A stretch of DNA of 64,000 bases from Methylophaga sp. (GTDB lineage: Bacteria; Pseudomonadota; Gammaproteobacteria; Nitrosococcales; Methylophagaceae), in NCBI GenBank assembly GCA_002696735.1, contig NZSL01000010.1:175652-239651 (forward strand), written 5' to 3'. The notes beneath the pieces are model-generated. The model was not told the DNA's origin and did not search any database. It saw nothing but the letters and a program-made list of their open reading frames with translations. A program made the translations under genes and the position numbers. This document shows, one piece after another, positions 42,323-50,665 of this stretch; within the stretch, counting starts at the first letter, position 1, and each line of letters begins with the position of its first letter.

Positions 42323-43645
42323 TTAGAATGCCCACTGACTGCGAACCTGGAATACATCAGGTTCCTGGCCATCAAACGTTCCGCCATCGACATCCAGGAC
42401 ATGCACATAATTGGCTGAGAAACGTAACATCGGCACTGGATACCAGTTCAGCCCCAAGGTCATTGAATCTGCTTCACCACCTTCAATCGCACCATCATTC
42501 AAATCCAGCGAGCTATAACGCATCGCGACTTCCCATGCACCAATACCACCGTCACCAACTCTGCGATCGGGTTTTATTCCTCCAAACACGCCGTTTTTAT
42601 ATGGACGCGATTCACCGGTAAGGAAATAGCTGCTTTGAAGATACCAGCCATCAAAGTCAGCATCGCTGATATTGTCACGTTCCACGGATGTACGGATATA
42701 TTCTGCCTGAGCGGTAAACGGTCCCATGACAGTGGCAAATTCCAGACCGGTTTTCAGCATCGTGTCGGCATTGGTTAATGTAGAAGTATCCACAATGCGC
42801 ACACCAGAGACACCCGATTCGGGAGCTTGACTGAAACGTACCTCATTACTAGGTTGCAAATCGCGATAATTCAAACCCAGACCAATATGTACGACTTTAC
42901 CAGGTTCATTGACCGGAGACAGGGTTCCACGCGAACTCCAGCCCCAGCCTTCATCCTCAGCACCACCAGTATTTCCGACAGTATCGCCAAATAAACCGGC
43001 CGCCAAAGTCCAATACTGACTGTTACGAGCTCCCATCAATCCCATATGTCGTCCAGCATTAAACGCAGTGGGTAATGCCCGCTCCATAAACATGGTGTTG
43101 TTGGCGCTGATCATATAATCAAGACTGAATGGATCTTTGAAATGACCCGCCATAATTTGGTAGTTTTCAAAACCATCATATGAAATAAAGGCATCGGTAA
43201 TACTGTCGTTATCAAACTCGTATTCCAGCTTATAACCCCAATCGCGATACAGCTCACCGGAGATATACAAACGGGCACGACGAATATCAGTTCCATCTCC
43301 CATATCAGGTGAACCACCGTAAGCGGCGGCATCAACCTGTAGCCGTCCACCAACTTTTGTAGAAAACTGACCATCTCGGGTTTTTAGTGATAAACCGCCA
43401 TTAGTAGATATTTCAATATCTGAGGGTTTGGTTGCTTCAGCCAGCTTTTCATTTATCTCTGCTTTTTCCTGCTCTTTAGTGGCTTTGTTTTCAGCAAGCT
43501 CACCCATCAGCCGGCCGTACTGTTCATCAGTAACCATGCCATTTTCATGCAGCATATTAATCAATGTTTCCAGTTCCGATGCCTGAACCGAAAAGCTGAG
43601 AGACAGGCCGATGGCAGCTGTCAGCAGGTGTTTTTTGAATAGCAT
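42323..43645 (-). CDS. OprP/OprO-family outer-membrane porin, copy 1
   Basis: A 440-residue porin. A signal peptide (MLFKKHLLTAAIGLSLSFSVQA) precedes a short helical/coiled segment rich in Glu and Lys at about 50-75 (LAENKATKEQEKAEINEKLA). The Porin_O_P barrel follows (GGLSLKTRDGQFSTKVGGRL, GTDIRRARLYISGELYRDWG). The C-terminus QVRSQWAF ends with the Phe needed for BAM recognition. The family includes phosphate- and polyphosphate-selective trimers, but selectivity cannot be read here. It is a paralogue of the porin at 43942-45267 and converges on the TupA-like gene, which could supply it with an oxyanion-binding partner. Confidence 0.87.
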   Translation of the reverse strand: MLFKKHLLTAAIGLSLSFSVQASELETLINMLHENGMVTDEQYGRLMGELAENKATKEQEKAEINEKLAEATKPSDIEISTNGGLSLKTRDGQFSTKVGGRLQVDAAAYGGSPDMGDGTDIRRARLYISGELYRDWGYKLEYEFDNDSITDAFISYDGFENYQIMAGHFKDPFSLDYMISANNTMFMERALPTAFNAGRHMGLMGARNSQYWTLAAGLFGDTVGNTGGAEDEGWGWSSRGTLSPVNEPGKVVHIGLGLNYRDLQPSNEVRFSQAPESGVSGVRIVDTSTLTNADTMLKTGLEFATVMGPFTAQAEYIRTSVERDNISDADFDGWYLQSSYFLTGESRPYKNGVFGGIKPDRRVGDGGIGAWEVAMRYSSLDLNDGAIEGGEADSMTLGLNWYPVPMLRFSANYVHVLDVDGGTFDGQEPDVFQVRSQWAF

Positions 43646-43941
43646 AAGTTTGTTCCTTTTTTATGGTCGAAAATTTTCTGTAATATTATCGACATATTTG
43701 GAACCAGCATTAATATTTCTTATCCAAGAAAATAGTAATCTTTTGCTATTGTGATGAAGTTCTAATTTATCAAAAACCCTGCACAAAAATTAGCGATTAA
43801 CCCCGTCTTTAAACATTTTTTCCAACTCTTAGTTAGCTGTTTTGTTAATGGTGAAACGCTGGGCATTACAGATTTTATTAATTTAATCTCCAGATAATTA
43901 TGTAACTTCGAAAATCACTTATCGTAATTGTAATATTTCAG

Positions 43942-45267
43942 CTAAAACGCCCATTGGCTGCGTACCAGAAAAATACGCGGTTCTTGTCCTGCATTTGGTC
44001 CACCATCAACATTCAGAACATTAATGTAATTGGCAGAAAATCGTAGCATTGGCACCGGATACCAGTTCAGCCCAAAAGTGAGACTGTCTATTTCGCCACC
44101 AATAATATCTTCATCGGTTAAATCCAGTGTGCTGTATCTCGCAACCAGTTCCCAAGCTCCGAAACCGCCCTCGCCCACAAGATGATTTGGATACGGACTA
44201 CCGAAATCACCATTTTCATAATTCAACGAATCATCGGTCAGGAAAAAACCGCTTTGAATATGCCCCCCAGAAAATCCAACATCCTGCCACACTGTTCGAC
44301 GTACATCGGTCACCATGTACTCAGCTTGAGCAGACCAGCGATTTCGTACTGCTGCCCATTCCACTCCGCTTCGGGTATAGGTTCGAGCTCCAGGAATAAT
44401 GCCGGTATCAACAATATCAAAACCGGCCACCCGGGCTTCGGGCTGCTCATCAAATCTCAATGTCGCCTGATCATTTAAATGCCGGTAAAAAGATGCCAAT
44501 CCAAAATGTAAAACCTTATTGTTATGATTGATGGGTGAAATCGTGAGGCGTGCCCCCCCCCCCCAACCCTCATCATTTCGTTCGCGCTGTTCATTGGCAT
44601 CATCACCAAAAACCCCAGCGGCGGCACTCCAATGCTGACGCTTAGTATCGGCCATCAAACCGATATAACGATCCCCACCAAATGCTCCAAGTAGGCTGCG
44701 TTCAATCAACTGAGAATTGGCCGAACTGCTGCGATATTGCAGGCCTAAAGGAATTTCCATAAGCCCCATTCTTAAACGAGCTTGAGGAAAACCAGTGTAA
44801 CCAATATACGAATCTTTTAATTCACCGCCATCCGTGAAATCGTAATCTACCTTGTATATCCAATCACTGAATATCCGGCCAGACCAGGCGAGGCGAGCAC
44901 GACGAATATTGGTTCCATCGGCAATTTGAGGCGCACCATCATAATCGGCGGCATCGATCATTAAACGCCCCCGCAGGCGGGTTTCAAATTGACCATCAGT
45001 CGTTCTAACGCGAAGCCCACCTTTAGTGGTGACTTCCACTTCAGGCGGCTGAGTGGCTAACTCAAGTTTTTCGGTTATTTCCTGTTTTTCTTTTGCCGTT
45101 TTCTGTTGGTTCTGCTCCAGCTCAGCCAACAAACGACCATACTGTTCTTCGCTGACCATGCCATTCTCATGCAGCATATCAATCAATAAACGCAATTCAG
45201 ATGCGTGGCTCGCCATGGGTAATACGAGAAATAAAACAAACAGCAGTTTTGAAACAAAATTGGACAT
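43942..45267 (-). CDS. OprP/OprO-family porin, copy 2, with 12-G tract in the coding sequence
   Basis: A porin of about 441 residues, starting MSNFVSKLLFVLFLVLPMAS (signal peptide); the longer frame to 45321 adds residues before the signal and is not used. The layout equals copy 1: an N-terminal coiled segment (ELEQNQQKTAKEKQEITEKL), Porin_O_P barrel (GGLRVRTTDGQFETRLRGRL) and C-terminal FLVRSQWAF. At residues 235-239 (WGGGA) the coding strand has twelve consecutive G's. Any slip of one or two bases would shift the frame and truncate the barrel. The frame is intact here, so the state is ON. Copy 1 has no such run at the same place, where it encodes GWGWSS. Confidence 0.87.
   Translation of the reverse strand: MSNFVSKLLFVLFLVLPMASHASELRLLIDMLHENGMVSEEQYGRLLAELEQNQQKTAKEKQEITEKLELATQPPEVEVTTKGGLRVRTTDGQFETRLRGRLMIDAADYDGAPQIADGTNIRRARLAWSGRIFSDWIYKVDYDFTDGGELKDSYIGYTGFPQARLRMGLMEIPLGLQYRSSSANSQLIERSLLGAFGGDRYIGLMADTKRQHWSAAAGVFGDDANEQRERNDEGWGGGARLTISPINHNNKVLHFGLASFYRHLNDQATLRFDEQPEARVAGFDIVDTGIIPGARTYTRSGVEWAAVRNRWSAQAEYMVTDVRRTVWQDVGFSGGHIQSGFFLTDDSLNYENGDFGSPYPNHLVGEGGFGAWELVARYSTLDLTDEDIIGGEIDSLTFGLNWYPVPMLRFSANYINVLNVDGGPNAGQEPRIFLVRSQWAF
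44553..44564 (-). repeat. 12-G homopolymer in a porin gene (slippage-prone)
   Basis: The plus strand shows C twelve times, the coding strand G twelve times, inside codons for Trp-Gly-Gly-Gly-Ala at about 235-239 of the porin. Poly-G tracts of 8-14 inside surface-protein genes are known phase-variation switches in other bacteria. A sequencing error in the run length is also possible. Confidence 0.9.
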
Positions 45268-45411
45268 TGAATAACTCAGCGTTAGGTTGCGGGCTTCGAG
45301 AAAATCATTACCCGAGCACATAGGAAAAAATCCTATTTCTCAGTTTAGGCAACGGTTGCTGAATTCAAACTTAATTTTGTGAATAAAGAACTGGATTGAA
45401 GAATTTTTTCT

Positions 45412-45891
45412 TTATATAGAACGTTGCCAGTGACCTGATTTTCCACCAGCTTTTTCCTGCAGACAGACGTCGGAGATCACCATGCCGCGATCGACCGCTT
45501 TACACATATCGTAGATAGTCAGCAACGCAACCTGTACCGCGGTAAGAGCTTCCATTTCCACACCGGTTTGGCCCGATGTAGCGACTTCAGCCTGACAATT
45601 CACAGCATTATTGGCTGCATCAATTTCAAATTCGACTGTGACTTTGCTTAATGCCAGCGGATGACATAGCGGAATTAAATCCGAGGTACGTTTGGCCGCC
45701 ATAATGCCGGCGATGCGGGCAATGCCCAACACATCCCCTTTTTTATGATTGCCCTGCTCAATCAGTTTCAGCGTTTCCGGCAACATGATAATCCTTCCGC
45801 TGGCGACGGCCTTGCGCTGCGTCACTGCCTTATCACCGACATCGACCATGTGTGCTTCGCCGGCCTGATTAAAATGCGTTAATTCTGCCAT
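45412..45891 (-). CDS. moaC: Cyclic pyranopterin monophosphate synthase
   Basis: A 159-residue MoaC, starting [20 protein letters not shown] at ATG 45891. The longer frame upstream is not typical and would run through the moaD start region. It converts the MoaA product to cyclic pyranopterin monophosphate in molybdenum-cofactor synthesis. Conserved parts are [39 protein letters not shown] and [20 protein letters not shown]. It diverges from moaD across only 45 bases, so the two promoters overlap. moaA is not in the window. Confidence 0.93.
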   Translation of the reverse strand: MAELTHFNQAGEAHMVDVGDKAVTQRKAVASGRIIMLPETLKLIEQGNHKKGDVLGIARIAGIMAAKRTSDLIPLCHPLALSKVTVEFEIDAANNAVNCQAEVATSGQTGVEMEALTAVQVALLTIYDMCKAVDRGMVISDVCLQEKAGGKSGHWQRSI

Positions 45892-45936
45892 TTTGGGTGT
45901 TATCCTTATGTTTTGATCCAGGAAACAATCAACCAG

Positions 45937-46164
45937 ATGTCTATTCAAGTCAAATTTTTTGCCAGCCTGCGAGAAAGTCTGGGACAGAGTGAGACCACAG
46001 TAGAACAGGCTTCCACTGTGACCGAGGTTTGGGATTTGGCGACGCAATCAGCCACGCCACCAAACAACCTACTGGTCGCCGTCAATCTTGACTATGCCAA
46101 TATGCAAAGTCAGGTGAATGATGGTGATGAAGTCGCTTTCTTTCCCCCCGTCACCGGAGGTTAA
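45937..46164 (+). CDS. moaD: Molybdopterin synthase small subunit
   Basis: A 75-residue ubiquitin-like protein starting [26 protein letters not shown] precedes this ATG. It ends FFPPVTGG, the double glycine that is thiocarboxylated to donate sulfur to precursor Z. It is the sulfur-carrying half of molybdopterin synthase and lies two bases before moaE, its partner. The product is cytoplasmic. Confidence 0.92.
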   Translation: MSIQVKFFASLRESLGQSETTVEQASTVTEVWDLATQSATPPNNLLVAVNLDYANMQSQVNDGDEVAFFPPVTGG

Positions 46165-46166
46165 TC

Positions 46167-46601
46167 ATGGCCACGCATATTCTCGATGAAGACTTTCAGC
46201 CTTATCAATGGCTCAGTGAGTTTTCCCAGCAGATGCCTGCAGGCAGAGATGGTGCAGCTGCCAGCTTTATCGGAACCATGCGTGATTATAACGATGATGC
46301 CACCGTCAGAACCATGACGCTGGAACATTATCCCGCCATGACTCAGCGTTATCTCGAACAATTAGAAAAACAGGCTAAAACCGACTGGCCATTAAATGAT
46401 TGCCTGATCGTGCATCGCGTCGGCGAAGTATTTCCCGGTGAAGCAATTGTATTAATCGGTTGCTGGTCGGCCCATCGCCGTGCGGCTTTGGATGCATGCA
46501 ACTGGCTAATCGAAGAGCTGAAATATAAAGCGCCGTTTTGGAAAAAAGAACAGAACCAGAGTGGCGAACGCTGGGTAGAGTCCAATACTGATGGTTTATA
46601 G
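46167..46601 (+). CDS. moaE: Molybdopterin synthase catalytic subunit
   Basis: A 144-residue MoaE. The family motifs are visible: AASFIGTMRDYND, MTLEHYPAMTQRYLEQLEKQ, IVHRVGEVFPGEAIVLIGCW, SAHRRAALDACNWLIEELKY and the catalytic Lys region KAPFWKKEQ. With MoaD it converts precursor Z to molybdopterin. The start lies in GGAGGTTAATCATGG, immediately after the moaD stop, so translation is coupled. Moco supply would serve formate dehydrogenase and other oxidoreductases. Confidence 0.94.
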   Translation: MATHILDEDFQPYQWLSEFSQQMPAGRDGAAASFIGTMRDYNDDATVRTMTLEHYPAMTQRYLEQLEKQAKTDWPLNDCLIVHRVGEVFPGEAIVLIGCWSAHRRAALDACNWLIEELKYKAPFWKKEQNQSGERWVESNTDGL

Positions 46602-46610
46602 GTACTGACA

Positions 46611-47000
46611 ATGATTACCGGAATGTATGCCGCTTTGGCCGCTCTGATGATTGTCGCACTAGCACGAAAAGTCATTAGTCTGCGGCGGCAACATAAAGTA
46701 GCTTTAGGCGATGGTGGCCATCAGGATTTACTTGCTGCAATTCGTGCTCATGCCAATGCTGTGGAATATCTACCGATTGGTTTGCTGTTGTTATTACTAT
46801 TAGAACTCAGCCAGGGCCCCGCCTGGCTAATTCATTTACTGGGCAGCCTGTTTATTATTGGTCGACTGATTCATGCCAATGGCGTCAGCAAAGCCATCAT
46901 TACTCGCCGGATTATTGGTATGCAATTCACCATCTGGCTGCTGATAATTATGGCAGTGTTGAATCTGTTGGCTTTTGTCGGTATTCAATTACCGGGCTGA
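46611..47000 (+). CDS. MAPEG-family membrane protein
   Basis: A 129-residue protein with four transmembrane helices of the MAPEG type ([73 protein letters not shown]). The conserved motif [15 protein letters not shown] is present. MAPEG proteins include glutathione transferases and related enzymes; the bacterial YecN-like subgroup has no settled role. It follows moaE by nine bases but is unlikely to act in Moco synthesis. Its 3' end overlaps that of convergent ubiD by 12 bases. Confidence 0.85.
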   Translation: MITGMYAALAALMIVALARKVISLRRQHKVALGDGGHQDLLAAIRAHANAVEYLPIGLLLLLLLELSQGPAWLIHLLGSLFIIGRLIHANGVSKAIITRRIIGMQFTIWLLIIMAVLNLLAFVGIQLPG

Positions 47001-48473
47001 GTCGTCGTCATCCAATCCCAACTCTGACCAAATCGCATCAACCCGAGCGACAATCGCCGGATCTTTCTCAATCGGTCTACCCCACTCGCGGTTAGTTTCG
47101 CCAGGCAATTTATTGGTAGCATCCATGCCCATTTTTGAGCCAAGACCTGATACCGGTGAAGCAAAATCCAGATAATCAATCGGCGTATTTTCAATTAAAA
47201 CCGTATCGCGCGCCGGATCCATTCGCGTGGTAATGGCCCAGATCACATCCTGCCAATCACGTACGTTCACATCATCATCGACAACGATCACGAATTTTGT
47301 ATACATAAACTGCCTTAAAAACGACCAAACCCCCATCATCACTCGCTTGGCATGACCGGCATATTGTTTTTTCATGCTGACCACGGCCATCCGATACGAG
47401 CAGCCCTCAGGTGGCAGGTAAAAATCGACAATTTCCGGAAACTGCTTCTGCAGAATCGGCACAAATACTTCGTTTAACGCCACGCCCAGAATCGCCGGTT
47501 CATCGGGTGGGCGACCGGTATACGTGCTGTGATAAATCGGATTTTTACGCTGAGTAATTCGCTCAATGGTAAATACCGGAAAGCTGTCGATTTCATTGTA
47601 ATAACCGGTGTGATCACCGTATGGTCCTTCCGGTGCCATATCATCGGGATAGATAAAACCTTCCAGCACAATCTCGGCTTGAGCAGGCACCTGCAGATCA
47701 CTGCCGATACATTTCACTAATTCGGTTTTACTACCGCGTAGCAATCCAGCAAACGCATATTCGGACAGTGTGTCCGGCACCGGTGTTACAGCACCTAAAA
47801 TAGTGGCTGGATCACAGCCCAACACCACAGCGATCGGAAATGGTTCACCCGGATGCGTTTGCTGCCACTCCTTAAAATCCAGTGCCCCACCACGATGCGA
47901 TAACCAACGCATAATCACCCGATTTTTACCGATGACTTGTTGGCGATAAATGCCTAAATTCTGTCGGGTTTTATGTGGACCTTTAGTGACGACCAAGCCC
48001 CAGGTAATTAACGGTGCAGCATCTTCCGGCCAGCAGAGTTGAATCGGATATTCACTCAGATCAATGGCATGTCCTTCAATCACCTGCTCCTGACAAGGGG
48101 CTTTTTTCACCACCTTCGGGCCCATATTCAACACCTGACGAAAGATCGGCAACTTATCCCAAGCGTCTTTCATACCTTTCGGCGGCTCAGGCTCTTTCAG
48201 AAATGCCAACAACTTGCCAACTTCCCGAAGCGCTTCAACCGAATCCTCACCCATCCCCAAGGCAACGCGTTTCGGCGTACCAAACAAATTGGCCAACACA
48301 GGAATCTTGCTGCCCTTCGGGTTCTCAAACAGAATCGCCGGACCACCGGCACGCAACACCCGATCACAAATCTCCGTCATCTCCAGATGGGGATCTACTT
48401 CGGTGGTAATGCGTTTTAGTTCGCCCTGTTTTTCCAGGTTGGTGATGAAGTCTCTTAGGTCGGTGTATTTCAT
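46989..48473 (-). CDS. ubiD: UbiD-family 4-hydroxy-3-polyprenylbenzoate decarboxylase
   Basis: A 494-residue UbiD. It decarboxylates 4-hydroxy-3-polyprenylbenzoate in ubiquinone synthesis, using prenylated FMN made by UbiX. Characteristic parts are [20 protein letters not shown] at the start, [24 protein letters not shown] segments near residue 170, the conserved [33 protein letters not shown] and [20 protein letters not shown]. The catalytic Glu lies in the [20 protein letters not shown] region. It stands alone with its promoter toward the repeat-rich gap at 48474-49751. Confidence 0.93.
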   Translation of the reverse strand: MKYTDLRDFITNLEKQGELKRITTEVDPHLEMTEICDRVLRAGGPAILFENPKGSKIPVLANLFGTPKRVALGMGEDSVEALREVGKLLAFLKEPEPPKGMKDAWDKLPIFRQVLNMGPKVVKKAPCQEQVIEGHAIDLSEYPIQLCWPEDAAPLITWGLVVTKGPHKTRQNLGIYRQQVIGKNRVIMRWLSHRGGALDFKEWQQTHPGEPFPIAVVLGCDPATILGAVTPVPDTLSEYAFAGLLRGSKTELVKCIGSDLQVPAQAEIVLEGFIYPDDMAPEGPYGDHTGYYNEIDSFPVFTIERITQRKNPIYHSTYTGRPPDEPAILGVALNEVFVPILQKQFPEIVDFYLPPEGCSYRMAVVSMKKQYAGHAKRVMMGVWSFLRQFMYTKFVIVVDDDVNVRDWQDVIWAITTRMDPARDTVLIENTPIDYLDFASPVSGLGSKMGMDATNKLPGETNREWGRPIEKDPAIVARVDAIWSELGLDDDDSAR

Positions 48474-48769
48474 GAGATATGATTTGTGAAAAGTAATGTT
48501 GTAGCTTACCAGCTTAGGACATGATTTGGCTTAGCAGCTATCTCTATTGAATTATTTTGGATTAATTCGCCATTGAGAGACTGAAACTTATCGACTATTC
48601 CAGTAATAATTTTCTAAAGTTTTCATCGTACATTTTATCCCCTCCTCTCCATGAGAATGGTGAGCACAATGAGCACCTTAGTACTGTGAGCACCAAACCT
48701 TGAGCATAAGCAATTGTTATCAATGTAATTTTACGAAAACTTGATTTTTAATTATGGACTAAAGCCCAC

Positions 48770-49016
48770 TGTTCATTTTTTGCGTGGTCAAAAAACGAAC
48801 CAAAAAAGGCCAGCCCATACTCGCCCTGCGGGTTCCCTGCGCTTCTCGATCTGGTCGGGCATGACGGAAATTGATTCGTGGCATCCCTGCCACTCACCCT
48901 TCGGGCATCTTCGGCGTCCAAATTTGTTCCAGACAAATTTGTCCCTTCGGTCAAACAGCCGTCATGCTGATCCGACCAGCTCTGCGATGCTCGGCTTCGT
49001 ATAAGGGCATTTAGGG
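48770..49016. repeat. Modular intergenic repeat, unit A
   Basis: This unit runs from the TTTTTTGCGTGGTCAAAAAA hairpin through GGTTCGTTTTT-like arms, GATTCGTGGCATCCCTGCCA, CACCCTTCGGGCATCTTCGG and TTGTTCCAGACAAATTTG, to GATCCGACCAGCTCTGCGAT. Much of its middle is the reverse complement of unit C (49430-49530). The outer GATCTGGTCGGGCATGACGG and CCGTCATGCTGATCCGACCA also pair with each other. It looks like a hairpin-forming intergenic element. Confidence 0.65.
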
Positions 49017-49039
49017 AAGGTCCCAAAACGTGAGGCTAG

Positions 49040-49245
49040 TGGATCCCCCTTTTGTGTTGCCGATAAAAATGGTTATCTCAGGATTAGAAATCGGAATGTC
49101 TGAGCACAGCGAGTTTTTTCGATTTCCCTGGGATAACCATTTTTATCGGGGAGCCGCAGGCCAACACATGGGGTGCCTTTTTCTTTGGTTCGTTTCTTTT
49201 GGGCAAACAAAAGAAATGAACGCCCCGCGGCAGCGTTCCAAGTCA
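49040..49245. repeat. Modular intergenic repeat, unit B
   Basis: TTGCCGATAAAAATGGTTATC and GATAACCATTTTTATCGG enclose about 45 bases with a second dyad (GAAATCGG / CGATTTCC). They are followed by GGGGAGCCGCAGGCCAACAC and an ACAAAAGAAATGAACG tail. The GCAGGCC...GGGGTGCC block is shared with unit C (read in reverse). It is a palindrome-centred element with no credible coding frame. Confidence 0.65.
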
Positions 49246-49324
49246 TTAACTCAATGAAGTTTTTGAATTTACGAAACACACATTTCGCTTTTTATAGAAC
49301 TATTTTGTTTCGACTTCCTGTCGA

Positions 49325-49570
49325 GTAAGGGGAATGCGTGCCCATTCCCCTAACAACCCCAGGGCACCCCTTGTATTGGCCTGCGGCTTCACTGTGTTGA
49401 TCGCTTGGTCTGGCGTACGGCCAAAACTCGCTGCGCTCACAAATTTGTCTGGAACAAATTTGGACACCGGAGGTGCCCGAAGGGTGAGTGGCATGGATGC
49501 CACGAATCAAAAACTGGCGTCCGCCATCCAGACCAAGCTGCGCTACTCGTCAACACAAAAGGGGATAGTT
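49325..49570. repeat. Modular intergenic repeat, unit C
   Basis: It opens with the hairpin GGGGAATGCG...CATTCCCC. CAGGGCACCCCTTGTATTGG and CCTGCGGCTTCACTGTGTTG follow, then CAAATTTGTCTGGAACAAAT, GCCCGAAGGGTGAGTGGCAT and GGATGCCACGAATCA, ending GACCAAGCTGCGCTACTCGT. Its middle is an inverted copy of unit A, and TTGGTCTGG...CCAGACCAA lets the unit fold on itself. The sequence between the copies differs, so the blocks have been exchanged or shuffled. Confidence 0.65.
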
Positions 49571-49751
49571 GGTGCTCATCTCAACAATTAGGTTCCTGCT
49601 TTAAAATTGAGATTGTTTGGTTTCGCCAGCTCAACCCAACCGACCCTTGAAATACAATCCATATTTATCATCTTGCGTTTTATCGCATCCACCCCAATAT
49701 AGGTTTAATATGCTTAAATAAAGCTGTTAACTCAGTCAGTTGGAGGTTGTT

Positions 49752-50018
49752 ATGGCTGGAGGATGGTCTAAAGATGGTGCGGTGCAGGATCAGATTGATG
49801 CCAGTGTTGAAGATGGTATTCAACAGGCTCGTTCTCGTTTACCAAAGGGTGAAAGTCTGACGCATTGCGAAGAGTGTGAGAAGGAAATTCCCCAAGCAAG
49901 ACGTGAGGCGGTTCCCGGTGTTCGACTGTGTGTGAAATGTCAGGAAATTATTGATAAGGAAAACAAGGCGTTCAATCTGTTTAATCGGCGAGGCAGTAAG
50001 GATAGTCAGCTACGCTAA
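49752..50018 (+). CDS. DksA/TraR-type small zinc-finger protein
   Basis: An 88-residue protein starting MAGGWSKDGAVQDQIDASVE; TGGAGG lies six bases before the ATG. The C4 zinc motif is THCEECEKEIPQARREAVPG followed by LCVKCQEIID. This is the short YbiI/TraR form of the DksA family, lacking the long coiled coil of DksA. TraR-like proteins bind RNA polymerase through its secondary channel and can act without ppGpp, but this chromosomal form has no proven role. A terminator follows the stop, so it is monocistronic. Confidence 0.85.
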   Translation: MAGGWSKDGAVQDQIDASVEDGIQQARSRLPKGESLTHCEECEKEIPQARREAVPGVRLCVKCQEIIDKENKAFNLFNRRGSKDSQLR

Positions 50019-50039
50019 ATCTCGTATTTTATAAGCGGT

Positions 50040-50072
50040 CAAAAGAGCACTTAAGTGCTCTTTTGCTTTTCA
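50040..50072 (+). terminator. Terminator of the zinc-finger gene
   Basis: AAAAGAGCACTT and AAGTGCTCTTTT form a perfect stem, followed by TGCTTTT on the plus strand. It lies 22 bases after the stop codon. Confidence 0.88.
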
Positions 50073-50199
50073 GTATTCAACTATGTAAAGCTGTACTGTG
50101 GATTCACTCCAGCAATTCACAACAATTTGATACCGGCCACTTTAAAGTCATTCATAGAAAGTCTGATGTTTATCTGGCTACCAATTTGAGAAATATAAA

Positions 50200-50616
50200 A
50201 TGAAAAAATTATTACTGGCGTTACCTTTTATTTTCGCTGCACAGCAAGCTCTGGCAATTGATGATCAGGATAAAGAAAACTATAAAACAAACTACACCAA
50301 GCAATTGAAACCGTTAGTTGTACAAAAGTTGAGTGCTGATAGACCTGAAATGTCAGCCCGTGCAATCGATGATGAGGCAAATGCCTATGTGACTAAAATG
50401 GCCAGTTGCCAACTGGATGCGTTGCTCCAGTTCTCTGAGGAATATAGTGAAAAAGCCATTATGCCGGTAGCTCAGGGAGCAGATATCGCACAGACCACGC
50501 ATGATTTGAATCAACAGATGTTGCAGGATATCGAAGCAGGCAACCTATCTAAAGATAAGGCGGCGATGATGATTCAAATTGCACAAGAATCCGCGCAAAT
50601 TTGTATGAATTCATAA
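50200..50616 (+). CDS. Small exported protein of unknown function
   Basis: A 138-residue protein with signal peptide MKKLLLALPFIFAAQQALA. The mature part is helical and polar, with two cysteines (MASCQLDALLQFSEEYSEKA and ESAQICMNS) that could form a disulfide joining two ends of the domain. No family is recognised. A resemblance to small periplasmic helix-bundle proteins is only general. It has its own promoter region and a terminator 20 bases after the stop. Confidence 0.65.
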   Translation: MKKLLLALPFIFAAQQALAIDDQDKENYKTNYTKQLKPLVVQKLSADRPEMSARAIDDEANAYVTKMASCQLDALLQFSEEYSEKAIMPVAQGADIAQTTHDLNQQMLQDIEAGNLSKDKAAMMIQIAQESAQICMNS

Positions 50617-50633
50617 AATCAGAATACTTACTT

Positions 50634-50665
50634 ATAAAAAAGGGCCTTTCGGCCCTTTTTTGTTT
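50634..50665. terminator. Bidirectional terminator before prlC
   Basis: AAAAAAGGGCC and GGCCCTTTTTT form a stem around TTTC, with U-tracts on both strands. It ends the small exported protein gene (plus), and on the minus strand it lies at the end of prlC. Confidence 0.9.

Larger units (their letters stand above)
48474..49751. other. 1.28-kb gene-free, repeat-rich gap
   Basis: Between ubiD and the zinc-finger gene no real gene is seen. Several open frames here (for example near 48748, 49073, 49300, 49405) are spurious readings through modular inverted repeats, listed separately. About 48474-48770 is AT-rich and holds the ubiD promoter side. About 49590-49740 holds the promoter of the downstream zinc-finger gene. 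Confidence 0.75.

Noticed and set aside
46989..48489. Long plus-strand frames opposite ubiD
   Set aside because: They are antisense shadows of a well-conserved ubiD gene.
48748..49591. Several open frames of 60-90 residues between ubiD and the zinc-finger gene
   Set aside because: They read through inverted repeats on both strands, have no ribosome-binding sites or domains, and overlap each other; the repeats explain them.
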